The notes: generated by a model from the sequence alone, not told the origin. 64,000 nt of DNA from Blautia sp. MSJ-19 (GCF_018918125.1 NZ_JAHLQA010000009.1:1-64000), one strand, 5' to 3'; shown: positions 22,383 to 31,437, numbered from the stretch's first letter. Made by a program: numbers and translations.

Positions 22383-23570
22383 TTATTTTTTACTGAAATC
22401 GCTTCCGGTAAGTCCTTCCTGCGCAAGCATAGTATGAAGCACAGAAATATCACTGGAAACATCCCATGCCGTATCCTGAAAAACAGAATCCAGAAGTCGC
22501 GCAAATGCATCATTCAGCGTATCCAGTGTATCTTCTATCTCTTTTTTGGATGCACGGATCGTCTCGCCCTGGATCGGCTGACTGTCCATATCCTCATAAG
22601 CATCCAAAAGCTTGACTGTCATCGGAAGATAATAGTCCATCATCCTCTTGAGATCCGGAATGATTTCCGGATGTTCTTCTGCCCTCTGGAAAATCTGATC
22701 CACAATCTGTTCCATCTTTGCAATCTTTGCAGAAATTTCCTCACCGGGAATTGCATCATTGCTCGCATGAATCTTCTGGATGTAAGCTTCTCCTTTGTCC
22801 AACACTTCCTGTACTTCCGGACTGATTCGATTGTGTTTCTCACTCTCCTGCTGGTGCTTACGCTGTTCCTCCTCAGTCCTCTGTTCCAATGCCTCTTGAG
22901 TTTGTGCATACTGTCGGTATGTTTCTGTACTTGTGATCAGACAGGTTTCTTTCTGGTCTGTCTTTCCCTCCAGAAACCATCCTTTTTGGATCATATAATG
23001 AATGTCTTTTTTGACAAATTTCACATTACGTCCCACAGCACCTGCCAGATGTTCAAAATCACAATAAGTTCGGTCACCAAGTGCTTTTACATATTTCTTA
23101 AAGCGTTTCAGTCTGCCAAGCCCTTTACATCCGCCACCGACCATACCAAGGCCTGCAAGAGTACCAATCAGTGTCACTGCCGTCGAGCTGATTCCTCCAT
23201 GTCCGGTCACTGCCTGCAAAATCTGTACAGTCAGCAGCCCCATTGCCATACTTCCGGATAAAATCCCGCCAAATACAACAAGAAGGATATCCTTTACTTT
23301 TTCTCCGCCGGTATTTCCATAAAGTTCCGGATGTGTCTCCTGTACCCTCTGCACTTCCGGAGGCTGTCCTTGTTTCTTACCGCCCCGTACAGACTCCGGA
23401 TGTTCCTTTTGATATTGTTTCAGAGTATTATTGACCATTCTGGTGATCGACTGGTTCAACTCCTGATAATTGCTTGTTTTTACAGCATTTTCTATTGTCG
23501 ACTGAACCTCACGGACCTTTTGTTCCACAAAGCTCAGATCCGGGCCATTGTCATAAGATTTTTTGTCCAT
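22383..23570 (-). CDS. XpaC-like membrane protein (bromo-chloroindolyl phosphate hydrolysis family)
   Basis: A 395-residue partner of TelA. The name comes from a Bacillus plasmid phenotype and does not establish an enzyme activity. The start at 23570 has CAGGAGG upstream. A polar N-terminus (to about 90) is followed by two hydrophobic segments (ILLVVFGGILSGSMAMGLL and STAVTLIGTLAGLGMVGG), then a long helical cytoplasmic region with a conserved-looking YCDFEHLAGAVGRN. Together with telA it probably acts at the membrane in envelope stress. Confidence 0.88.
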   Translation of the reverse strand: MDKKSYDNGPDLSFVEQKVREVQSTIENAVKTSNYQELNQSITRMVNNTLKQYQKEHPESVRGGKKQGQPPEVQRVQETHPELYGNTGGEKVKDILLVVFGGILSGSMAMGLLTVQILQAVTGHGGISSTAVTLIGTLAGLGMVGGGCKGLGRLKRFKKYVKALGDRTYCDFEHLAGAVGRNVKFVKKDIHYMIQKGWFLEGKTDQKETCLITSTETYRQYAQTQEALEQRTEEEQRKHQQESEKHNRISPEVQEVLDKGEAYIQKIHASNDAIPGEEISAKIAKMEQIVDQIFQRAEEHPEIIPDLKRMMDYYLPMTVKLLDAYEDMDSQPIQGETIRASKKEIEDTLDTLNDAFARLLDSVFQDTAWDVSSDISVLHTMLAQEGLTGSDFSKK

Positions 23571-23612
23571 TCCATCCTCCTGTAAACTATTTCTTATTAT
23601 AACGAAATACAG

Positions 23613-23652
23613 ACAAAAAAACAAGGCACAGGACATATGCCTGCACCTTGTC
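23613..23652 (-). terminator. ilvE terminator
   Basis: Minus-strand ACAAGG-TGCAGG ... CCTGTG-CCTTGT stem followed by TTTTTTT, about 80 bases after ilvE. Confidence 0.8.
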
Positions 23653-23735
23653 TTGTAATATAAATGGTAGATCCTGCATCCACTGATGAGCATGCCCATA
23701 TGGATCCAGATCTTTTGACCCTGCTATCACACAAA

Positions 23736-24761
23736 TTATTCGATTACTTTGATCCAGCCTTCCGGAGCCTCGATGCGTCCCATCTGGATTCCGGTAAGTG
23801 TTTCGTAAAGTTTCTTTGTTGTCGGTCCCATCTCTTCCATTCCGCTTGGGAAACAAATCTCTTTATCATGATCCACAATCTTGCCAACAGGAGAGATAAC
23901 TGCTGCTGTTCCGCAAAGTCCACACTCTGCAAAGTCTTTTACTTCATCCAGATATACTTCTCGTTCTTCTACTTTCAGTCCAAGATAATGCTCTGCAACA
24001 TAGATCAGAGAACGACGGGTAATAGATGGAAGAATGCTGTTGGACTTCGGTGTTACAACTGTATTATCTTTTGTAACAAAAATAAAGTTTGCTCCACCGG
24101 TTTCTTCTACTTTTGTTCTTGTAGCAGAATCCAGATACATGTTTTCATCATAACCCTGACGATGTGCATCCATGATTGCATGAAGGCTCATTGCGTAGTT
24201 CAGACCAGCTTTGATGTGTCCTGTTCCATGCGGTGCAGCACGGTCAAAATCTGTAACACGGATCGTAATCGGTTTAGCGCCGCCTTTGAAGTACGGTCCA
24301 ACAGGTGTAGTCAGGATACGGAACTGATATTCATCGGCTGGTTTAACACCGATTACCGGATTGCTTCCGAACATATATGGACGTACATACAGAGTTGCAC
24401 CTGAACCATATGGTGGCACATACGCTTCATTTGCTTTAATTGTCTGTACAACAGCTTCTACAAAACGGTCTTCCGGGAATACAGGCATTTCCAGTCTTCT
24501 TGCAGAATTTGCAAGACGCTCTGCGTTGAGGTCAGGACGGAAAGTAACAATATGTCCGTCTTCGGTTGTATATGCTTTCATTCCTTCAAATACAGTCTGT
24601 GCATACTGGAATACGCAGGCACATTCATTCAGCGTAACATTCGGGTCCGTAGTCAGCTGTCCCTCATCCCATTTGCCATCTTTAAAATTGGCAACATAAC
24701 GATAATCTGTCGGGATATAGCCAAATCCGATGCTGCCCCAGTCAATGTTCTTTTTTTCCAT
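23736..24761 (-). CDS. ilvE: Branched-chain amino acid aminotransferase
   Basis: PLP enzyme moving an amino group between glutamate and the keto acids of Val, Leu and Ile. The 341-residue form starting at 24761 (GGAGG upstream) is a class IV aminotransferase with the PLP lysine at about 184 (GHIKAGLNYA) and the EETGGANFIFV motif. It stands alone; CodY, also in this window, is a known regulator of such genes, but I see no clear CodY box. Confidence 0.97.
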   Translation of the reverse strand: MEKKNIDWGSIGFGYIPTDYRYVANFKDGKWDEGQLTTDPNVTLNECACVFQYAQTVFEGMKAYTTEDGHIVTFRPDLNAERLANSARRLEMPVFPEDRFVEAVVQTIKANEAYVPPYGSGATLYVRPYMFGSNPVIGVKPADEYQFRILTTPVGPYFKGGAKPITIRVTDFDRAAPHGTGHIKAGLNYAMSLHAIMDAHRQGYDENMYLDSATRTKVEETGGANFIFVTKDNTVVTPKSNSILPSITRRSLIYVAEHYLGLKVEEREVYLDEVKDFAECGLCGTAAVISPVGKIVDHDKEICFPSGMEEMGPTTKKLYETLTGIQMGRIEAPEGWIKVIE

Positions 24762-24854
24762 AATATATCTTCCTCCATTCGTATGGATATCTTTTCTACT
24801 CATTTTAGCACTTTATCGTGGTGACTTCAATGCAAAATTCACAGAGAACCGTAT

Positions 24855-25346
24855 TTATTTCACTCTCTCATATTTCACAAAAGAATATTCCAGATCAAAA
24901 TAGGTCTGTTCTTCACTTTCAGCCGTCACCTTCCATTCCGGCATCTCATCCAGATTCGGAAAATAACTGTCCGCTTCGTATCCAAAATCAATCTTCGTCA
25001 CATGTGCAGTATCGCAGTATGGAAGAAGCTGTTTGTACACGCTGTCTCCACCGATGCAGTATACTTCTTCAGACGGATATTTCTTAATTTCCTCAAGAAG
25101 TTCTTCTATAGTATGCACAATGATCGCATCTTTGACATTATATTCTTTGTTGCCTGTCAGAACAATGTTAGTTCTGTTTTTCAGTGGAAGTCCATTCGGA
25201 AAACTTTCCAGAGTTTTTCTCCCCATTACAACAACTTTTCCTGTCGTTTCCTGTCGAAACATTTTCATATCCGCCGGAATACTTACCAGAAGTTTGTTAT
25301 CTTTGCCAATTGCCCAGTTTTTGTCTGCTGCTACTATAATGTTCAT
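24855..25346 (-). CDS. folA: Dihydrofolate reductase
   Basis: Reduces dihydrofolate to tetrahydrofolate with NADPH. The 163-residue protein shows MNIIVAADKNWAIGKDNKLL at the N-terminus, the nucleotide-site GKVVVMGRKTLESFP near residue 40, and VYCIGGDSVYKQLLPY near 100. It lies 65 bases downstream of thyA, and recycles the dihydrofolate that ThyA makes, so the pair works as one unit. Confidence 0.97.
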   Translation of the reverse strand: MNIIVAADKNWAIGKDNKLLVSIPADMKMFRQETTGKVVVMGRKTLESFPNGLPLKNRTNIVLTGNKEYNVKDAIIVHTIEELLEEIKKYPSEEVYCIGGDSVYKQLLPYCDTAHVTKIDFGYEADSYFPNLDEMPEWKVTAESEEQTYFDLEYSFVKYERVK

Positions 25347-25411
25347 ACTTAAATTTCCTCTTCCCTATTGTCTATAGTAATATATTCTCCGTTACATTTC
25401 TTCTGGAAAAA

Positions 25412-26260
25412 TCAGATCGCGATCGGAATATTTTTAATCTGCGGCCAGGTCTGATAATTCTCTACGATCAGATCATCTGTTGTAAAATCATAGAAATTTC
25501 TGACTTCCGGATTCAGTTTCACAGTCGGTGCCGGATACGGAGTACGACTGATCAGTTCTTTGATAACCGGAACATGGCGGTCATAAATATGGCAGTCTGC
25601 AATAACATGTACCAATTCTCCCGCTTCCATATCGCAGACCTGTGCAATCATCATTAAAAGGATCGAATACTGGCAGACATTCCAGTTATTTGCAGCAAGA
25701 ATGTCCTGTGAACGCTGATTCAGAACCGCATTCAAAGTAAGTTTCTCTTTCCCCGGTTCCTTTGTCACGTTAAATGTCATCGAATATGCGCACGGATAAA
25801 GGTTCATTTCATGGAGGTCCTGATGCACATAGATATTGGTCATAATACGGCGACTATACGGATTATTCTTCAGATCATACAATACACGGTCTACCTGATC
25901 CATCATACCTTCTTTGTACTGATGTTTCACCTGAAGCTGATAACCATATGCCTTACCTATCGAACCATTTTCATCTGCCCAGCTGTCCCAGATATGGCTG
26001 TGCAGATCTTTGATATTATTTGATTTTTTCTGCCAGATCCAGAGAATCTCATCCATCGCACTCTTTAATGCGGTTTTCCGAAGTGTCAGTGCCGGAAACT
26101 CTTTGCGGAGATCATAACGGTTCACCACCCCAAAACGTTTGATCGTATACGCAGAAGTACCATCTTCCCATACCGGTCGTACCTTTTCCCCCTCTGTACT
26201 GGTGCCATTTTCTATAACATCTTTGCACATATTAATAAACGTAACATCTGCCAAACTCAT
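25412..26260 (-). CDS. thyA: Thymidylate synthase
   Basis: Methylates dUMP to dTMP using methylene-tetrahydrofolate. 282 residues, with the catalytic cysteine in NLYPCAYSMTF (about residue 157), and NPYSRRIM and QRSQDILAANNWNVCQYS as further active-site blocks. AAGGAG lies at proper distance. First gene of the thyA-folA pair. Confidence 0.98.
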   Translation of the reverse strand: MSLADVTFINMCKDVIENGTSTEGEKVRPVWEDGTSAYTIKRFGVVNRYDLRKEFPALTLRKTALKSAMDEILWIWQKKSNNIKDLHSHIWDSWADENGSIGKAYGYQLQVKHQYKEGMMDQVDRVLYDLKNNPYSRRIMTNIYVHQDLHEMNLYPCAYSMTFNVTKEPGKEKLTLNAVLNQRSQDILAANNWNVCQYSILLMMIAQVCDMEAGELVHVIADCHIYDRHVPVIKELISRTPYPAPTVKLNPEVRNFYDFTTDDLIVENYQTWPQIKNIPIAI

Positions 26261-26347
26261 CTGTATCTTCTCCTTATAACTTTATATACCTTTTGTAATG
26301 TCTTTCTTTTCCTACAGTGTTATCAGTATAACATATCTTCCTCTCTG

Positions 26348-26376
26348 TTGACAATCGTTTCCCCCTTTGCTATATT
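26348..26376 (+). promoter_or_regulatory. Near-consensus promoter abutting the VanZ-like gene
   Basis: TTGACA (26348-26353), 17-bp spacer, TATATT (26371-26376). The expected start of transcription, about seven bases on, falls at the A of the ATG at 26384, and no ribosome site exists between them. Confidence 0.75.
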
Positions 26377-26383
26377 TAATGCC

Positions 26384-26917
26384 ATGAAAATACTGATTAC
26401 TTTATTAAAACCATTATCTTTTATACCTGCATTGCTTATGATGTATCTGATTTTTTCATTTTCAGCCCAGACCGGGGAGGTGTCCGGGGAATTAAGTTAC
26501 AAAGTCAGCTACAAAATCGTAGAAATCAAAGATGAGATTCTGCACGAAAATAAAGGATATGAGGAACTCGACTACGAAGCAAACGCGATACAGTTTTATG
26601 TACGCAAGGCAGCCCATATGACTGAATATTTTCTTCTGGCTGTGGCTGTTTCTTTCCCGCTTTATGTCTATCGAGTAAGAGGTTTCTGGCTGTTTCTTCT
26701 TGCCGGAATCTTTTGCGTGGCATTTGCAGGACTCGATGAATACCATCAGTCTTTTGTCGCAGGCCGCGGACCATCCGTCCGGGATGTTTGCATTGACAGT
26801 TCCGGTGCTCTGATCGGAATCATACTGGTTCAGTTATTCTGCTGGTCTACTTTACATAATCCTTCTTCATCTGGCAAAAAGAAAAAATCGCGCAACAAAA
26901 AACGCCGCAGATCTTAA
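26384..26917 (+). CDS. VanZ-family membrane protein
   Basis: A 177-residue integral membrane protein. VanZ-like proteins are linked to low-level teicoplanin resistance, but most family members have no known function. Four hydrophobic segments are visible: FIPALLMMYLIFSFSA, YFLLAVAVSFPLYVY, FWLFLLAGIFCVAFAG and ALIGIILVQLFCW, with the family motifs FSAQTGEVSG and GLDEYHQSFVAGRGPSVRDVCID. The start at 26384 is chosen because the upstream TTG of the longer frame is the promoter -35 box. The basic tail (about 160-177) overlaps the terminator. Confidence 0.88.
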   Translation: MKILITLLKPLSFIPALLMMYLIFSFSAQTGEVSGELSYKVSYKIVEIKDEILHENKGYEELDYEANAIQFYVRKAAHMTEYFLLAVAVSFPLYVYRVRGFWLFLLAGIFCVAFAGLDEYHQSFVAGRGPSVRDVCIDSSGALIGIILVQLFCWSTLHNPSSSGKKKKSRNKKRRRS

Positions 26918-26940
26918 ATGATCTGAGGCGTTTTCTGTTT
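26897..26940. terminator. Bidirectional terminator
   Basis: AAACGCCGCAGATC ... GATCTGAGGCGTTTT with A-run on one side and T-run on the other. It overlaps the last codons of the VanZ-like gene and also serves the converging minus-strand gene. Confidence 0.8.
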
Positions 26941-26974
26941 TCTTATACGTTATTCTTTCCGAATGATCCTGTTT

Positions 26975-27421
26975 TTATTTTTCAGATTTCAATTCATCCT
27001 GTTCGTCCGAACTTTCTGATACTTCTGCATCTTCCAGATTTGACGCCAGTCTTGCACGTTCAGCAATACTCATGCTTTTCTTTTCTTGCTGTGGTTCAGG
27101 CTCTGCAGCCTTCTGCTCCATCATAGCAGCTTCCATGGCACGTTTTTCTTTATCTCGTTTGATAAAATTCTTTCCGCCGATGAACAGCATTACCGCACCG
27201 ACAAGCAAAAATCCTATGCCGGCTGCAAAAAATCCCCAGTTTCCGCCATCCACTCCGTCAATCACATTTTTACACAGCTGGTAGCCTGTATACAGAAGAT
27301 AACAGCCTGCCAGGATCATCAGAATATAGCTTCTGGTCGGTGTCGTGTTCTGCGGTGCATTTTCCTGTGAAGTCTGCACCTCTGTTTCCTGCTGTTCCGG
27401 ATTTTTATTCTGTTCTTCCAT
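26975..27421 (-). CDS. Small two-helix membrane protein, unknown function
   Basis: 148 residues. A Gln/Thr/Glu-rich N-terminus (about 30 residues) precedes two transmembrane helices (SYILMILAGCYLLYTGYQL and FFAAGIGFLLVGAVMLFIGG), then a charged, Glu/Ala/Gln-rich tail. I do not recognise a characterised family. It lies 22 bases after malQ's frame on the other side (malQ is downstream on the same strand order: this gene follows malQ), so it may be on the malQ transcript. Confidence 0.7.
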   Translation of the reverse strand: MEEQNKNPEQQETEVQTSQENAPQNTTPTRSYILMILAGCYLLYTGYQLCKNVIDGVDGGNWGFFAAGIGFLLVGAVMLFIGGKNFIKRDKEKRAMEAAMMEQKAAEPEPQQEKKSMSIAERARLASNLEDAEVSESSDEQDELKSEK

Positions 27422-27442
27422 CCGATGTCTCCTCTCACACGT

Positions 27443-29026
27443 TTATCCGACTATCTTAGCATTTTTGTTGTCATTCTTCAATTCTTTTACGTCTGTTTCT
27501 GTGGTTTCTTTGATTTCTTTTTCAGTTTTTTCCACGGGTTCTTTTGCAAGACGGCCATAGATTCTGGTAACTTCTCTCATATTATAAATCGTAATCTCAT
27601 TAAGCTGTCCTGCAGTCATTCTCCACTTCCAGTTATCACCCAGTGTAGATGGTGCATTCATACGTGCTTCATTTCCAAGGCATAAGTAATCCTGAATCGG
27701 GATGATTGCAAGGTCTGCCACACTTGCCAGTGCCGTACGGATCAGTGCCCATACGCAGTCATTGACCGGCTGTTCATAACAGTTAATATACTCTCTTACA
27801 AATTTCAGATCATGCCCCTGAAGATTTTCCAGCCATCCTTTGGTTGTTTCATTATCATGCGTTCCTGTGTAAACAACACAATTATGTTCATATTTATATG
27901 GAAGATAACTGCTATCCTCGCTTCCATCAAATGCAAACTGAAGGACTTTCATTCCCGGATATCCACTCTCCTTGAGCATTTCCAGAACGCTCTTGGTAAG
28001 AAAGCCAAGATCTTCCGCAATCACACGAAGTTTTCCAATCTTTTTATCCAATGTATGGAAAAGATCCAGTCCTGGTCCCTTTTCCCATTCACCGTTCTCT
28101 GCAGTTTTATCGCCATATGGAATTGCATAATATTCATCAAATCCACGGAAATGATCAATCCTTACCACATCATAAAGTTCCAGGCAATGAGTCATTCGCT
28201 GTACCCACCAGCCATAATCATTCTTTTTCAGCTTTTTCCAGTCATATAATGGATTTCCCCAAAGCTGTCCTGTAGCCGAAAAAGCGTCCGGCGGACAACC
28301 TGCGACTGCCTTTGGATTATAATCCTCATCAAACTGCAGCATCTCCGGATTTGCCCACGCATCAGAACTGTCCAATGCCACATAGATTGGCACATCTCCA
28401 ATGATCTGAATGCCTTTATCATTTGCATATGCTTTCAGTTTTCTCCACTGTGTAGTAAAACAGTACTGCTGAAAACTGTAAAATCCAATTTCTTCTGCAA
28501 GTTCCTTTTCTGCTTCTTTTACGGCTTTGGAATGACGATCTTTCAGTTCCTCCGGCCAGTCGATCCAGCAGATTCCCTTCTGGTCATTTTTGATTGCCAT
28601 AAACAGGCAGTAATCCTTCAGCCAGTCTTTTTCTTCTTTCAGGAACTCTGCATATTCCGGATCATTTTTTAAATCTGCTTTTTCATATGCTTTGCGTAAA
28701 AGTTTATATCTGGACAGATACATCTTTTCATAATCTACATAGGCTTCGCTTCCACCCCAGTCACAGGCTTCACAGTCCTCTTTCGTAAGAAGCCCCTTTT
28801 TGATCAGTTCTTCCAGATCAATAAAATATGGGTTTCCGGCAAACGTAGAAACTGACTGATACGGAGAATCGCCATATCCTGTCGGTCCTAACGGAAGTAT
28901 CTGCCAATACTGCTGCCCTGCTTTTTCAAGCTGGTCTACAAACTCATAGGCCTCCTTTGAAAAGCATCCGATTCCATACTTTGACGGAATACTGGATATT
29001 CCCATCAAAATGCCACTTGCTCTCAT
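27443..29026 (-). CDS. malQ: 4-alpha-glucanotransferase (amylomaltase)
   Basis: GH77 enzyme that moves maltosyl and longer glucan units between maltodextrins. The 527-residue protein has the nucleophile aspartate in VVRIDHFRGFDEYY, the acid/base block RVIAEDLGFL and the third carboxylate in YTGTHDNETTKGW. After the usual end of the domain (about residue 500) there is an extra Glu/Lys/Thr-rich tail. No other maltose genes lie alongside. Confidence 0.97.
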   Translation of the reverse strand: MRASGILMGISSIPSKYGIGCFSKEAYEFVDQLEKAGQQYWQILPLGPTGYGDSPYQSVSTFAGNPYFIDLEELIKKGLLTKEDCEACDWGGSEAYVDYEKMYLSRYKLLRKAYEKADLKNDPEYAEFLKEEKDWLKDYCLFMAIKNDQKGICWIDWPEELKDRHSKAVKEAEKELAEEIGFYSFQQYCFTTQWRKLKAYANDKGIQIIGDVPIYVALDSSDAWANPEMLQFDEDYNPKAVAGCPPDAFSATGQLWGNPLYDWKKLKKNDYGWWVQRMTHCLELYDVVRIDHFRGFDEYYAIPYGDKTAENGEWEKGPGLDLFHTLDKKIGKLRVIAEDLGFLTKSVLEMLKESGYPGMKVLQFAFDGSEDSSYLPYKYEHNCVVYTGTHDNETTKGWLENLQGHDLKFVREYINCYEQPVNDCVWALIRTALASVADLAIIPIQDYLCLGNEARMNAPSTLGDNWKWRMTAGQLNEITIYNMREVTRIYGRLAKEPVEKTEKEIKETTETDVKELKNDNKNAKIVG

Positions 29027-29087
29027 TTTATCTCCTCCAAATCTGGTAATTTTTCACAAAAATGATTATACCAGATTTGATACATTT

Positions 29088-30020
29088 TTAAAATCCTTTT
29101 TTCTTCATATATATCATTACATCACGCCAGACTTTTTCCTTGCCTTTTTCATTCAGAATTTCATGGCGCATTCCCGGATATAATTTTCCTTTTACATCCA
29201 GATACCCAGCCCTGCGCATAGCATGAACAGCCCCCGCAAATTTGCGTACATTTCCAAGGCACGGATCTTCTGCACCACTGATAAAAAGTACCGGCATCTT
29301 CGGACTGGTACATTTCCATTTATGTATATCGTATGCTTTCTTCATCAGATCAAACAGTGCGATATAAGCATCATCTGTAAAAGTAAATCCGCACAGATCC
29401 GACTTTGCATATGCCTCATAGACCGCCGGATCCGAACAGATCCATGCATTTTTATTTTTTTCTCCCTTAAACTTCAGCGCATACGTTCCCAAAGACATAG
29501 CTTCCAGAATCTTGCTCTTATGATGCGCCCCCAGAATTTTTCCCTGTACCTGTGCGATCACTTTACCCAAAGGCCTTGCCTTATTTTCACTTGGAGACCC
29601 ACATACGATCAGCATATCCATACAGTCATCATGCTCTGCTGCAAATGCCCTCACTGCAAGAGATCCCATACTATGTCCAAACAAAATCAGCGGAAGTTCC
29701 GGAAAATGACGTTTGATTTCTGCATTTACCGTCAAAATATCTCTGAGCATGGCATCCGCTCCGCCACCATACATATATCCCAGATCTTTTTTGTCTGATA
29801 CACTTTTTCCATGTCCTCTGTGATCATGAATCACTGTTATGTAGCCTTTTTCTGTCAGATATTCCATAAACGGAAGATATCGTTCTTTGTGTTCACTCAT
29901 TCCATGCACCAGCTGAACAATTGCACGAGGCTGCACTTTTTCATCTGGTATCAGACACAGCACCGATATTTCAAGTGCATCTGCCTCTGAAAGAAAACTT
30001 CCTTCGTATTTTTTTGCCAT
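29088..30020 (-). CDS. Alpha/beta hydrolase, monoacylglycerol-lipase-like
   Basis: A 310-residue serine hydrolase of the Hydrolase_4 type. The oxyanion-side motif VQLVHGMSEHKERY near residue 45, the nucleophile in LFGHSMGSLA near 120, the acid in FISGAEDPCLG and the histidine in YPGMRHEIL form a complete triad. The start at 30020 is backed by GGAGGAATTTTGT; no signal peptide is seen, so it is cytoplasmic. The substrate, a short-chain glyceride or ester, cannot be told from sequence. Confidence 0.88.
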   Translation of the reverse strand: MAKKYEGSFLSEADALEISVLCLIPDEKVQPRAIVQLVHGMSEHKERYLPFMEYLTEKGYITVIHDHRGHGKSVSDKKDLGYMYGGGADAMLRDILTVNAEIKRHFPELPLILFGHSMGSLAVRAFAAEHDDCMDMLIVCGSPSENKARPLGKVIAQVQGKILGAHHKSKILEAMSLGTYALKFKGEKNKNAWICSDPAVYEAYAKSDLCGFTFTDDAYIALFDLMKKAYDIHKWKCTSPKMPVLFISGAEDPCLGNVRKFAGAVHAMRRAGYLDVKGKLYPGMRHEILNEKGKEKVWRDVMIYMKKKGF

Positions 30021-30109
30021 ACAAAATTCCTCCATCCATCCGGCTGCCATTCTCCCCTCTGAATCACAGCCGTTTTTCTTTTGTTTTGCTGCATATAATT
30101 CATAGGCTT

Positions 30110-30161
30110 ATTGTAGAGTCATGAAATAACCTTGTCAAGTAACGTCGCATTCTGTTATAAT
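30110..30161. promoter_or_regulatory. Divergent promoters sharing a -35 region
   Basis: Plus strand: TTGTCA (30132-30137), 18-bp spacer, TATAAT (30156-30161), for the DUF5067-like gene. Minus strand: TTGACA (30133-30138), 17-bp spacer, TACAAT (30110-30115), for the hydrolase. The two -35 boxes occupy the same seven bases. Confidence 0.7.
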
Positions 30162-30177
30162 AGTTCTGTTTCAACAA

Positions 30178-30236
30178 GTTACTGTTCGCTTTGTTTACAG
30201 TAACCCAACAACATCATTACGATCTTCAGTCGTAAT
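30178..30236 (+). promoter_or_regulatory. Two small hairpins in the 5' leader
   Basis: GTTACTGT/ACAGTAAC (30178-30185, 30197-30204) and ATTACGA/TCGTAAT (30216-30222, 30230-30236) lie between the promoter and the AAGGAGGAAG ribosome site of the next gene. Neither has a T-run, so they are not terminators; they may stabilise the message or be protein sites. Confidence 0.4.
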
Positions 30237-30260
30237 CTGACAACTTCATAAGGAGGAAGT

Positions 30261-31355
30261 ATGGATACTAACAATCAGGAAGTATACGAGGAACAGTCCA
30301 CTGCTCCCAGACGTAAAAAGAAGAAAAAAGGACTGATCATTTTTCTTGTCATCCTTGTTCTTGCTATAGCCGGCGGTACCGGTTTTTACTTTATGCAACG
30401 TCAGAAACCAATTTCCGCTACAGAAGATTTTCTGGAAAATATGCGTGCCATGAATTTTGACGGCATGAAAAATCTTCTGCAAAGCAGTGACATGTCCGCT
30501 CTTGACAATGCAGATATCACCAGTGATGCCTACGCTTCTTTTTTCAAAAAAATCAATGAAAAGATGAGCTACAAAATCACCAAAACAAGTTTTCATATCC
30601 AGAATGGAACCGCATCTGTAACTGCACACATTAACTATATCGATGGTGCAGATATTTATAAAGAAACTATTACAGAATTTCTGAAACAGATCGTTTCCAC
30701 CGCCTTCTCCGGAACAACACTTACCGAAGAAGAAACTCAGGAAAAACTGGCAGCTCTTCTCGAAGAAAAATCCGGCAGTGTAGAAGATAAGTTTACAGAA
30801 ACAGATATCACTTATCCACTGATCGAGGCTGATGGCAAATGGAAGATTGTTGCTCTTGATGCAGAAACTGTAAAAGTCATGTCTGCCAACTTCACAAATG
30901 TGCAGGATGAGATCAACCAGTCTCTGGCCGATATGAACGATTCCGAAAACACAGATACCAAAGCAACTGTCACTCCCGCAGAAACTACCAGCATCGATAT
31001 GGACAACGATCATTTTTCCCTTCGTCTGAAGGAATTCCGTGTCACACAGGCAATTGATGATTCTGACTGTCTGCTGCTGTACTGCGATTATACCAACAAC
31101 AGCAGTTCTTCATCCAGTGCATTGGTAGACGTACAGCTTTCTGCCAAACAAAATGGCGAAAAGCTTTCACCGGCAGTTCCAAAAGAAGACGAACCGGCTA
31201 TTGACAACTATATTGCCGAAGTAGAACCTGGCAGTACCGTTACTGTCTGCTATGCATTCTCTCTGAGTGACAAATCTGACGTCACATTGGAAGCATCCGA
31301 AGCCTTTGCATTCGGTGGTGGCAATGTCACTTCTCAGACAATTAAATTACAATAA
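30261..31355 (+). CDS. Membrane-anchored protein with DUF5067-like C-terminal domain
   Basis: A 364-residue exported protein. A Lys/Arg-rich stretch (about 17-24) and one transmembrane helix (GLIIFLVILVLAIAGGTGFYFM) anchor it; next is a domain of about 170 residues resembling DUF4878-type lumazine-binding folds (ATEDFLENMRAMNFDGMKNLL ... DGKWKIVALD), a Thr-rich linker, and a C-terminal domain (about 245-364) with the DUF5067-like pattern LLLYCDYTNNSSSSSSALVDVQLSAKQNGEKL. Family assignment is from memory of such patterns. It has a very good AAGGAGG site and its own promoter and terminator. Function unknown. Confidence 0.75.
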   Translation: MDTNNQEVYEEQSTAPRRKKKKKGLIIFLVILVLAIAGGTGFYFMQRQKPISATEDFLENMRAMNFDGMKNLLQSSDMSALDNADITSDAYASFFKKINEKMSYKITKTSFHIQNGTASVTAHINYIDGADIYKETITEFLKQIVSTAFSGTTLTEEETQEKLAALLEEKSGSVEDKFTETDITYPLIEADGKWKIVALDAETVKVMSANFTNVQDEINQSLADMNDSENTDTKATVTPAETTSIDMDNDHFSLRLKEFRVTQAIDDSDCLLLYCDYTNNSSSSSSALVDVQLSAKQNGEKLSPAVPKEDEPAIDNYIAEVEPGSTVTVCYAFSLSDKSDVTLEASEAFAFGGGNVTSQTIKLQ

Positions 31356-31398
31356 AAAATATTCGCGACAGATCTGATCTGCCGCGAATATTTTTTTG
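31354..31398 (+). terminator. Intrinsic terminator
   Basis: AAATATTCGCG ... CGCGAATATTT stem with an inner GCAGATC pairing and a T7 tail, right after the stop of the preceding gene. Confidence 0.85.
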
Positions 31399-31437
31399 TT
31401 ATCCCGCCATACTAGCACTATGAAAGGATGGTGACTT

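Noticed and set aside
30246-31013. 255-codon minus-strand frame opposite the DUF5067-like gene
   Set aside because: The plus gene has a promoter, AAGGAGG, membrane anchor and terminator; the antisense frame has none of these.
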